This document shows, one piece after another, positions 1-5,401 of a stretch of DNA of 9,279 bases. Both the position numbers and the translations under genes were made by a program. Numbering within the stretch: the first letter of the stretch is position 1; each line of letters begins with the position of its first letter. Under the pieces are notes generated by a model that saw only the letters and a program-made list of their open reading frames with translations, was not told the DNA's origin and did no database searches. The DNA comes from Bryobacterales bacterium (lineage in GTDB: Bacteria > Acidobacteriota > Terriglobia > Bryobacterales > Bryobacteraceae), in assembly GCA_003139735.1 (NCBI GenBank), contig PLGA01000161.1, forward strand, positions 1-9,279, given 5' to 3'.

Positions 1-462
1 GTTCCAAACCTGGCCGGTAAAGATCAATAGAACGGCGCCCAGTTCCAGGCCCATTTGACTGGTGGGAAACAGCGCCACCATGGCCAGCATGACCGGGGGA
101 AGAAAACTCAGCACGGGAATGGATTGCAGCGTGTCGAGAAGCGGGATCATGATCCGCTCGGCCGTGGCGTGATGCGCCGCAACGTAGCCGTAGGCCACGG
201 CCACGACGAGACTGAGGAGATAGGCGCTCGCGATGCGGGCCACCGAAAACAACGCGTATTGCGGCAAAGCCGCCGCATCCAGGCGAATCTCAGGCTGCGC
301 GTTGATGGGACCCGTCCAGTAGCGGGTCAGAGACAACACCCCGTAGATTAACGCCAGCCCCGCGAGAACGATGGGCAGGTCGTTGAGGAGCGACGGAATC
401 CGCAGGGAGAACGCGGCCCAGGGCGGCCCGGCCAGGGCGGCTTTCTCATCCGGCGCCGTCAT
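1..462 (-). CDS. ABC transporter permease, NitT/TauT (SsuC/TauC-like) type, 5' part only
   Basis: This is the N-terminal 154 residues of an inner-membrane permease subunit; the rest lies beyond the left edge. It would form the transport channel energised by the ATPase encoded just upstream. The ATG at 462-460 overlaps the ATPase stop as ATGA, so translational coupling is likely and the start is well supported. A hydrophobic segment lies at residues 29-46 and a second at 70-95. The stretch around 103-122 (RIMIPLLDTLQSIPVLSFLPP) resembles the start of the BPD_transp_1 domain in SsuC/TauC permeases, followed by another hydrophobic segment at 124-148 ending in FTGQVWN. From family knowledge, permeases paired with this ATPase type are often long, with two fused permease domains; that cannot be checked here. 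The substrate is unknown: nitrate, sulfonate, bicarbonate or a cation are all possible. Confidence 0.85.
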   Translation of the reverse strand, partial: MTAPDEKAALAGPPWAAFSLRIPSLLNDLPIVLAGLALIYGVLSLTRYWTGPINAQPEIRLDAAALPQYALFSVARIASAYLLSLVVAVAYGYVAAHHATAERIMIPLLDTLQSIPVLSFLPPVMLAMVALFPTSQMGLELGAVLLIFTGQVWN

Positions 463-2195
463 GCCGGTTCCCCCGCGGCCGCGTCCGCGGGAGGCGGCGG
501 CTCATAGAGCTGGATCCGGTCGGCCTGCCGGTCGTACGTGAGAATATCGCTGTAGCGTCCCCAATTCAGCGCGGTGTCGAGTTGCCGCTCCACCTCCTGG
601 TCTGAAAGACGCTCGCGCAGAATGTCGCGGAAAAAGTCGAGCGTCATGGCATGGTCCGCCTTGCTCGAGAGACAACTCCGCATTTGCTGAAGCAGCGCCA
701 CGTGGGCCAGCGCCTCCTCGCGGAACATGCTCTTTCGAGCGGAGATATCGGCTTCGGCAAAGGCCAGGCCCGCGGGCGTGATTTCCACGTCGCCTCTCTC
801 CAGCCGGGCGAATGACAGGAGGCTGGCGGCTTCCACGATGGGCAGAAGGTCGTCCAGTTCCATTTTCAGATCGTCGCCAATGCGGTACAGGTCGTCGCGG
901 CCTGCGCGGTCCTTGAGAAGTTCGAGCAAGCCGGCGATCGCACCACTGCCGGCGTGCGGCACCAAGGCGTATGTCTTGGCCGCGTGTTCGAGTCCGGATG
1001 GCGGCTGGGCTTCGAGTTGCGGCTGCGTGAGCATCTTGTAGATGTAGTCCACGTACAAGAGAAACTCCGCCGAGGCGCGCTCCCTGGGCTGGGCCATGGG
1101 AACGCGGAAATCCGCCCGGATCCTGGAGGGGTTTCGGCCAAGAACCAGAATCCGGTCGGCCAGCAGAACCGCCTCTTCAATGTTGTGCGTGACCAGGAAT
1201 ATGGTCTTGGTGGGAATCTTCTTGCCCAGCCACAACTCCAACAGCTCTCCGCGCAGAGTCTCCGCCGTGAGTACGTCCAAAGCCGAGAACGGCTCATCCA
1301 TGAACAGGATCTCAGGCTCCACGGCCAGCGCGCGCGCGAATCCCACGCGCTGCTTCATTCCCCCGGAGAGCTCCTTGGGATAGGCGCCTTCGAATCCCTT
1401 CAAGCCCACGGAATCGAGCGTGACCATGGCTTTCCGGCGCCGCTCGCGAGCCTCCATGCCGCACGCCGCCAAAGGAACCTCCACGTTTCCCTGTACGGTG
1501 AGCCACGGAAACAGCGCGAAGCTTTGAAACACGATCGCCACATTGGGGCGCGCGAGGGCGAATGGTTCGCCGTGCCACAGGACTTCGCCGCCCGAAGGCG
1601 TGGTCAACCCCGAGAGCATCCGCAAGAGCGTGGATTTTCCCGATCCCGAAGGTCCCAGAAGCGCCACAATCATGCCGGCATCGATCCGCAAATCGACGGG
1701 AGCGATCACCTGGACGGCGCCGCCGCCGGGCCGTTCGAAGCTCTTTTCGACGCGCCGCGCCTCAATAATCGGAGCGGGCGGAGCGGCAACCGGGGCCCCG
1801 GCTTTGGGCGGCCGGGCGGCCATCTCCGGCGCTTCCACCCCCGCCTGGCCCGAGAGCTCGTCCATCAGGTGTTGCCAGGACTGCTCGGGGAGATCGTCGA
1901 AAAACATCAGGCGCTCGGCCGGCTTCATCTTCTCGACAATCTCTTTTAAATCGTCCGGCGTTCTGGTGTGCAGGAGAACGTAGGTGTGGAAATAGGGAAA
2001 GGCCGGCGCCAGGGCGGCGGCGAATCCGGTCGGTATTCGCCGGAACAGAAGCTCCTGTTCTTCCATCGGGAGGCCGAGGAACACGTCGGCGGCCACGTTG
2101 AGGTCGAGCCGCTCAAGCAGGGCAACGGCCCGGTCCAGCTCACCCCGGGAAAGCATGGCTCGGAATTTGTCGGCGGGAGGCGGATTCACGTACAA
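459..2195 (-). CDS. ABC transporter ATP-binding protein with N-terminal MgtE_N-like domain and C-terminal AAA-associated domain
   Basis: This 578-residue protein is the cytoplasmic ATPase of an ABC importer. Residues about 14-115 form a helical repeat region of the MgtE intracellular N-domain type, with repeated patterns such as LPMEEQELLFRRIP and MKPAERLMFFDDLPEQ. A Pro/Ala-rich linker (about 116-143) follows. The ABC domain spans about 144-370, with Walker A GPSGSGKST (181-189), Q-loop Q224, signature LSGGMKQR (276-283), Walker B ILFMDEP (296-302) and H-loop His337; all key residues are present, so it should be active. Residues about 400-565 match the AAA-associated C-terminal domain found on 'nitrate/sulfonate/bicarbonate' type ATPases. 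The first codon used here is TTG at 2195; GTG at 2189 and ATG at 2156 are alternatives. None has a clear ribosome binding site, and all keep the MgtE_N region. The gene lies 152 bases after the PII stop and overlaps the permease start by four bases. Substrate class is uncertain. Confidence 0.92.
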   Translation of the reverse strand: MYVNPPPADKFRAMLSRGELDRAVALLERLDLNVAADVFLGLPMEEQELLFRRIPTGFAAALAPAFPYFHTYVLLHTRTPDDLKEIVEKMKPAERLMFFDDLPEQSWQHLMDELSGQAGVEAPEMAARPPKAGAPVAAPPAPIIEARRVEKSFERPGGGAVQVIAPVDLRIDAGMIVALLGPSGSGKSTLLRMLSGLTTPSGGEVLWHGEPFALARPNVAIVFQSFALFPWLTVQGNVEVPLAACGMEARERRRKAMVTLDSVGLKGFEGAYPKELSGGMKQRVGFARALAVEPEILFMDEPFSALDVLTAETLRGELLELWLGKKIPTKTIFLVTHNIEEAVLLADRILVLGRNPSRIRADFRVPMAQPRERASAEFLLYVDYIYKMLTQPQLEAQPPSGLEHAAKTYALVPHAGSGAIAGLLELLKDRAGRDDLYRIGDDLKMELDDLLPIVEAASLLSFARLERGDVEITPAGLAFAEADISARKSMFREEALAHVALLQQMRSCLSSKADHAMTLDFFRDILRERLSDQEVERQLDTALNWGRYSDILTYDRQADRIQLYEPPPPADAAAGEPA

Positions 2196-2220
2196 ACTAA
2201 CAGACTACTATCATGCCGGC

Positions 2221-2350
2221 GTGCGGAGCACTGCGAATTCAACCGCTCTCTGACGTTCGCGGCTCGGCCGAGCCTACCTGTGCGGAGCACTGCGAATTCA
2301 ACCGCTCTCTGACGTTCGCGGCTCGGAGTCGCGGCTCGGCGCCGAGCCTA
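2221..2350. repeat. Intercistronic tandem repeat with palindromic ends, between the PII gene and the ABC ATPase gene
   Basis: A 47-base segment occurs twice without mismatch, at 2221-2267 and 2280-2326 (period 59 bases). Each copy runs into a palindromic edge: ggctcgg/ccgagcc at 2261-2274, and ggctcggc/gccgagcc at 2333-2348. The second copy carries about 15 extra bases in which the cggctcgg edge is partly duplicated. Both edges continue as GAGCCTAC, one base (c or a), then TGTGC, so similarity extends past the PII stop codon into its last codons. It encodes no protein. The palindromes could fold in RNA and modulate expression of the downstream ATPase and permease relative to the PII gene. It looks like a REP-like or other dispersed non-coding repeat; I cannot tell from one locus whether it is repeated elsewhere. 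Confidence 0.85.
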
Positions 2351-2692
2351 CATGTGCAGGGCGTATTCGCCGGTCTTCGAGGGAGCGGAGCGGTAGTCGT
2401 CCAAATTCATGACGAAGACGTCCTCGCCGCCCCAGGGACCCAGGCTGCCCGAGCCTGCGCCGCGGGCGATGGCCTCGACCGTTTCATCGACCAGCGTTTG
2501 GTCTTCAACCACGATTTCCAGCCTCAACCTGACCCGCGAGGTGCGGTACTGGGCTCCGCGGTAGACATTCGCCTGCGGGCGCCGCAAATCGGACACCTCG
2601 CCGACGGACATCAGGCGAGCCTCGGTCTCCGACAGCGCCTCCTGGACGGCCAACAGCGTTTCCGGGCGGATCATCGCCACGATCAGCTTCAT
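2348..2692 (-). CDS. Divergent PII-family signal protein (P-II nitrogen regulator-like)
   Basis: The 114-residue product fits the PII fold in length and pattern. It begins MKLIVAMIRPE, as PII proteins do (strand 1), has the T-loop motif YRGAQY at residues 44-49 (canonical YRGAEY), then the strand RLRLEIVV (56-62) and helix LVDETVEAI (67-75). PII trimers bind ATP/ADP and often 2-oxoglutarate, and control transporters and enzymes through the T-loop. The nucleotide-binding B-loop is altered: the usual GDGK is replaced by GPWGGED (85-91), three residues longer and without the conserved lysine. The C-terminal RIRTGE element reads RSAPSKTGE (101-109). The T-loop tyrosine is present (Tyr49). The start is set by AAGGAG five bases before ATG at 2692; an upstream GTG at 2713 in frame would put this site inside the coding region. 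It is first in a unit with an ABC ATPase and permease, so its likely partner is that transporter. A non-canonical PII ('PII-NG'-like) is the best label. Confidence 0.87.
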   Translation of the reverse strand: MKLIVAMIRPETLLAVQEALSETEARLMSVGEVSDLRRPQANVYRGAQYRTSRVRLRLEIVVEDQTLVDETVEAIARGAGSGSLGPWGGEDVFVMNLDDYRSAPSKTGEYALHM

Positions 2693-2696
2693 AGCC

Positions 2697-2703
2697 TCTC
2701 CTT
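2697..2703 (-). promoter_or_regulatory. Ribosome binding site of the PII gene
   Basis: AAGGAGA on the minus strand, with GGAG ending five bases before ATG at 2692. It decides the start against the in-frame GTG 21 bases upstream. Confidence 0.75.
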
Positions 2704-2719
2704 CAAGACCCACGCTTCC

Positions 2720-2748
2720 ATGTTAGAGCGTAGCCTTCGAGACCTCAA
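2720..2748 (-). promoter_or_regulatory. Candidate sigma-70-like promoter of the PII-ABC unit
   Basis: On the minus strand, TTGAGG (2748-2743) and TAACAT (2725-2720) are separated by 17 bases. Each hexamer matches four of six consensus bases. Transcription would start near 2713, giving a leader of about 20 bases before ATG 2692. The match is modest and acidobacterial promoters are poorly defined, so this is a candidate only. Confidence 0.35.
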
Positions 2749-2817
2749 TAAGTCGTAGAGAAGCCATTCGGAAGTTATAAAGATCGGTGGGGCGGTTCCA
2801 TACTATCCTGGGGACTG

Positions 2818-2967
2818 ATGTCGTTCCTGGCTGAGTTTTGGCAATTTCTGCGAGTTCGAAAGAAGTTCTGGCTGCTGCCGCTGGTCTTGATGATGATCCT
2901 TTTTGGGACGCTCTTGATCCTGGCGGAGAGCAGCGCCATGGCGCCATTCATCTACACGCTATTCTGA
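2818..2967 (+). CDS. Small membrane protein of the DUF5989 type
   Basis: The 49-residue product begins MSFLAEFWQFLRVRKKFWLL, continues with a single hydrophobic segment (about residues 18-36) and ends SSAMAPFIYTLF. This short layout, FW..LR.RKKFWLLP, then one membrane helix, then APFIYTLF, is what I know of the DUF5989 family. The RKK cluster before the helix predicts a cytoplasmic N-terminus. Function is unknown. In other genomes such proteins are often found beside carbamoyltransferase and SGNH-hydrolase genes; none is visible here, so the copy is apparently solitary. The ATG is preceded by a weak purine run (ggggactg). It reads divergently from the PII gene and converges on the cold-shock-like gene with a 31-base gap. 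I am fairly sure the frame is real because the family pattern spans the whole length. Confidence 0.82.
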   Translation: MSFLAEFWQFLRVRKKFWLLPLVLMMILFGTLLILAESSAMAPFIYTLF

Positions 2968-2998
2968 GGTCCGTCCGGAGAGCGTGACCATCGTCCGG

Positions 2999-3544
2999 CT
3001 ATGACGCGGCGCGGCGGTTTCTGAGGCCTTTCACGGGGGGAGCGGGCCGGCTGGCCAGGAAGGCCAGGAAGTGCTGCTCCGTCACCGAGCAAGGGCATGC
3101 TTCCCCGGCGCCCGCGGCGCCGAGCGCGCTGGTGAGCATGTGTAGGCACAGGACCGGGCCTTCCTGAAGCCTCACCTTGTGCTGGCTGAACAGCGCAACA
3201 TCGGTATCCAGGGAAAAGTGCTCCGTCTGCTGGCCGGGAGTGAATCTTTCGAAACGGTAGGTCCGGATGCCGCCAAGCTGGTCGAACCCCATGTACCGGA
3301 GCCGGCGTATGTCCCGATAGGTGTCATCGGAAAAGTGGATCGCCGAGGATTGCAGCACGGACACGTTGACCGCTTTGGGAGGCGAACTGCCGTCGGCTTC
3401 GAAACTGACCAGTTTGCCCGCGGCGAGCGAGGCGACGTCATACGCCAGCACTGCGGCCGCGCCGAAGTCGAAGGACCCTCCTTCGTCGGACCGGATCACT
3501 CCGGATGGGCCTTTGCCGCTGAACCAGGTGATTGTGCCGTGCAT
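2999..3544 (-). CDS. Protein with degenerate N-terminal cold-shock domain and unrecognised C-terminal domain
   Basis: The product has 181 residues. Residues 1-65 align by eye with the cold-shock (OB-fold) domain: MHGTITWFSGKG corresponds to the usual start M.GTVKWFN..KG, and LVSFEADGSSPPKAVNVSVL to the last strands VEFEV..GPKGPQAVNV. The RNA-binding motifs have decayed: RNP-1 KGFGFI is KGPSGVI (11-17), and RNP-2 VFVHF is replaced by SFDFG (24-28), so most stacking aromatics are gone. Residues 66-140 look like a compact alpha/beta domain that I do not recognise (RTYRFERFTPGQQ, then DVALFSQHKVRLQEGPVLCLHML). The tail contains a CPC triplet (150-152) and a basic C-terminus. A purine-rich AAAGGGAAGACT precedes the ATG and supports this start. 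Canonical cold-shock proteins are about 65-70 residues, so this is a clear extension. Nucleic-acid binding is possible but unproven. Confidence 0.75.
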   Translation of the reverse strand: MHGTITWFSGKGPSGVIRSDEGGSFDFGAAAVLAYDVASLAAGKLVSFEADGSSPPKAVNVSVLQSSAIHFSDDTYRDIRRLRYMGFDQLGGIRTYRFERFTPGQQTEHFSLDTDVALFSQHKVRLQEGPVLCLHMLTSALGAAGAGEACPCSVTEQHFLAFLASRPAPPVKGLRNRRAAS

Positions 3545-3589
3545 AGTCTTCCCTTTCCATCATTCGCGGGTTGGCTAAGGAGTGGGTCC

Positions 3590-3667
3590 GGTAAGCCCGA
3601 CTTAGTTCAGGCTACCCGAAGAGGGAGTAGGAAAGCTCGGCTCAGTTCCTACCATAGCTCTTCCCGG
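3590..3667. promoter_or_regulatory. Two similar tandem hairpins in the divergent intergenic region before the TrmB-type gene
   Basis: Hairpin 1 pairs GGTAAGCC (3590-3597) with GGCTACC (3610-3616), with one bulged A. Hairpin 2 pairs GTAGGAA (3627-3633) with TTCCTAC (3646-3652), with outer support from GAAGAG (3618-3623) and CTCTTC (3658-3663). Each contains a copy of AGCYCGRCTYAGTTC (3594-3608 and 3634-3648), identical at 12 of 15 positions with three transitions. They lie in the 177-base gap between the divergent cold-shock-like and TrmB-type genes, 55 bases before the latter's start. They could be operators, a structured leader, or a decayed non-coding repeat. Confidence 0.5.
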
Positions 3668-3708
3668 AGTGATTGTAAAGCCGCCCCCCGGTTCGAACGG
3701 CTTTTGGT

Positions 3709-3714
3709 AAGGTG
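3709..3714 (+). promoter_or_regulatory. Ribosome binding site of the TrmB-type regulator gene
   Basis: AAGGTG lies seven bases before ATG 3722 and supports that start over downstream candidates. The surrounding bases are AT-rich (gaataaat), which should leave the start accessible. Confidence 0.6.
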
Positions 3715-3721
3715 AATAAAT

Positions 3722-4540
3722 ATGAGCGAAGAATTGGCGGAGGCCGGTTTTCAGCGCTTCTGGCGTCGCCTGCAACAGCTCGGGCTCAACGCCTACGAAG
3801 CGCGTTCGTATCTGGTGTTGCTCGGACATCCCCGCTTCAAAGCGCTGGAGCTGGCGGCGCGCGCCCATGTCCCGAGGCAGAAGATCTATGAGGTCCTGGA
3901 CAGCCTGGTGGAGAGGGGATTCGCTCAGGTGGTCCAGGAAAAGACCAAGCTATTCTCGGCCGTGGAGCCGAGTCTTGCCATTCCCGCGTATCTTTCGGCC
4001 AAGCGCCAGTCACTGGAACAGGATCTGGCCGACAGCGGGCACATCGGCACGGCTCTGATCGACGACCTGAAAACGCTCTACTCGGAGGGCCAGGGCGGCC
4101 GCGGCACCCTCGATTTTCTGCGCATCGTCACCGAACCCGCGCAGACCGCCGCCGAATACCGGCGCATGCTTTCCGAGGTGAAACGGGAATACGTGGAGTT
4201 TTCCCGCCCGCCCTATGCGGTGGATCCGCTCGACGAGCAACTGGTCAAACAGGCGCGGCTGAACGGGGCCGCCTGCCGCCTGCTGCTGGAAGCCGGTTCG
4301 CTCGATGAGGCCCACCGCCAGCGCCTAAGCGAGTACATGGCGTGCGGCGTCGAGGTCCGCATGGCGGATTCGCTCCCCATGAAGCTGGCCGTGTTCGATG
4401 GCCGGGATGGAATGATCGCGCTCCTCGATCCGGTGATCACGCGGCCCACCTGGACCGCGGTGGTCTTCCGCCACGAAGGCATGGGCGAAGCCATGACCGG
4501 CTTGTTTGAGGATCGCTGGCATAGAGGCACGAGCCTATAG
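3722..4540 (+). CDS. TrmB-family transcriptional regulator
   Basis: This 272-residue cytoplasmic protein has the two-part TrmB layout. A winged helix-turn-helix occupies about residues 15-85: LGLNAYEARSYLVLLGHP opens it, VPRQKIYEVLDSLVERGFAQVV (50-71) holds the recognition helix, and the wing follows with KTKLFSAVEP. A charged helix (about 90-122, AKRQSLEQDL...) probably serves dimerisation. Residues about 125-270 form the effector domain typical of TrmB proteins, including the pattern PMKLAVFDGRDGMIALLDP (219-237) and the terminal FEDRWHRG. Archaeal TrmB members sense sugars; the ligand of bacterial relatives is mostly unknown, and none can be read from the sequence. lpxA starts four bases after its stop, so the two are likely co-transcribed and the regulator may govern its own operon. 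Confidence 0.88.
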   Translation: MSEELAEAGFQRFWRRLQQLGLNAYEARSYLVLLGHPRFKALELAARAHVPRQKIYEVLDSLVERGFAQVVQEKTKLFSAVEPSLAIPAYLSAKRQSLEQDLADSGHIGTALIDDLKTLYSEGQGGRGTLDFLRIVTEPAQTAAEYRRMLSEVKREYVEFSRPPYAVDPLDEQLVKQARLNGAACRLLLEAGSLDEAHRQRLSEYMACGVEVRMADSLPMKLAVFDGRDGMIALLDPVITRPTWTAVVFRHEGMGEAMTGLFEDRWHRGTSL

Positions 4541-4544
4541 CTCC

Positions 4545-5363
4545 ATGCCTATCGACCCATCTGCCTGGCTCGCGCCTACCGCGCGCGTCCATCCTGAAGC
4601 GTGCATCGGGCCGGGCGTTCGCATTGGCGAGTTCTCGGTGGTGGAAAGCGACGTGGCGATCGGCGCCGGGTGCGTGCTGGAGCCTTACGTGTTCGTCAAG
4701 CGGTGGACCACCCTGGGAGAGCGCAATGAGATCTCGGCGGGTACGGTTCTGGGCACGGACCCGCTCGATAAGCATTTCACCGGCGAGCGCAGCTACCTGA
4801 GAATCGGAGCGGGGAATAAGATCCGCGAGCATTACACCATCTCGCGCGGCACCGCGCCCGAATCGACCACCGAGATCGGCGACGGCAACTACATCATGAC
4901 TTCCGGCCACATCGCCCATAACTGCAAGATCGGCGACAACAACGTGATCGCGAGCTGCTCGCTGCTGGCCGGCTACGTGGAAGTGGAGGACCAGGCGTTC
5001 ATCTCGGGCGGCGTGGCCATCCACCAGTTCACGAAGATCGGGCGGCTCGCCATGATTGCGGGGAACACCGGCGTCTCTAGCGACGTTCCCCCATTCATCG
5101 TCTGCGCCGGCTATCGCGGCGACGCCACGGGTTTGAATCTGGTGGGCCTGAAGCGGGCCGGATACCAGGCGTCCCAAATCGCCGCAATCAAGCAGGCCTA
5201 CCTGACGCTGTACCGCTCCGGCCTGTCTCTTCAGGACGCGCTGGCAAGAATCGAGGCCGCCGGCGCAACGCCTGAAGCGCTGCACATGGCCGAATTCATC
5301 AGGCGCTCGGAGCGCGGCATTTGCCGCGAGCGTGCCCGCCAGCGAACGCCGGTGGCGCTTTGA
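4545..5363 (+). CDS. lpxA: Acyl-ACP--UDP-N-acetylglucosamine O-acyltransferase (LpxA)
   Basis: LpxA carries out the first step of lipid A synthesis, moving a hydroxyacyl chain from acyl carrier protein to the 3-position of UDP-GlcNAc in the cytoplasm. The 272-residue product (E. coli LpxA has 262) shows the left-handed beta-helix hexapeptide pattern from about residue 10 to 190 (IGPGVRIGEFSVV, IGAGNKI, IGDGNYI, IGDNNVI). The catalytic segment is GHIAHNC, with His122 and His125 at the E. coli numbering. GTDPLDKHFTGERSYLRIG matches the characteristic loop of the family, and GLKRAGYQASQIAAIKQAYLTLYRSG opens the C-terminal helical domain. ATG 4545 is chosen over an in-frame ATG at 4506, which lies inside the preceding gene; no strong ribosome site is visible, so coupling to the upstream stop is likely. 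The usual neighbours lpxD, fabZ and lpxB are absent, so it may be a second, regulated copy. Confidence 0.93.
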   Translation: MPIDPSAWLAPTARVHPEACIGPGVRIGEFSVVESDVAIGAGCVLEPYVFVKRWTTLGERNEISAGTVLGTDPLDKHFTGERSYLRIGAGNKIREHYTISRGTAPESTTEIGDGNYIMTSGHIAHNCKIGDNNVIASCSLLAGYVEVEDQAFISGGVAIHQFTKIGRLAMIAGNTGVSSDVPPFIVCAGYRGDATGLNLVGLKRAGYQASQIAAIKQAYLTLYRSGLSLQDALARIEAAGATPEALHMAEFIRRSERGICRERARQRTPVAL

Positions 5364-5387
5364 AGTTCTTTCGGAAGCCGCCGGATT

Positions 5388-5393
5388 TATACT
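5388..5393 (+). promoter_or_regulatory. Candidate -10 element before the TonB-dependent receptor gene
   Basis: TATACT matches five of six consensus bases, but no convincing -35 box stands 16-18 bases upstream. Transcription would begin near 5400. In that case GTG 5402 would be essentially leaderless, and ATG 5558 would have a leader of about 157 bases containing the palindrome at 5511-5538. Confidence 0.3.
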
Positions 5394-5401
5394 GATCTGA
5401 A

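Noticed and set aside
55..351. Plus-strand 98-codon frame at the left edge
   Set aside because: It is antisense to the permease, whose start is fixed by overlap with the ATPase gene; composition is His/Arg/Gly-rich.
954..1949. Long plus-strand open frame (331 codons) opposite the ABC ATPase
   Set aside because: The minus strand carries all ABC motifs in order; this product has low-complexity, His/Arg/Gly-rich composition and no recognisable domain.
2221..2326. Possible CRISPR array from the repeated 47-base unit
   Set aside because: There are only two copies, no variable spacers of regular length and no cas genes; the palindromic edges fit a REP-like repeat better.
2776..2781. TATAAA-like box before the DUF5989-type gene
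   Set aside because: No -35-like hexamer stands at a suitable distance, so it was not listed as a promoter.
3179..3715. Plus-strand open frame opposite the cold-shock-like gene
   Set aside because: The minus-strand product starts with a cold-shock pattern and has a ribosome site; the plus product shows nothing recognisable and runs across the hairpin region.
3602..3868. Minus-strand 88-codon frame across the start of the TrmB-type gene
   Set aside because: It overlaps the regulator's conserved N-terminus and the twin hairpins and has no family pattern.
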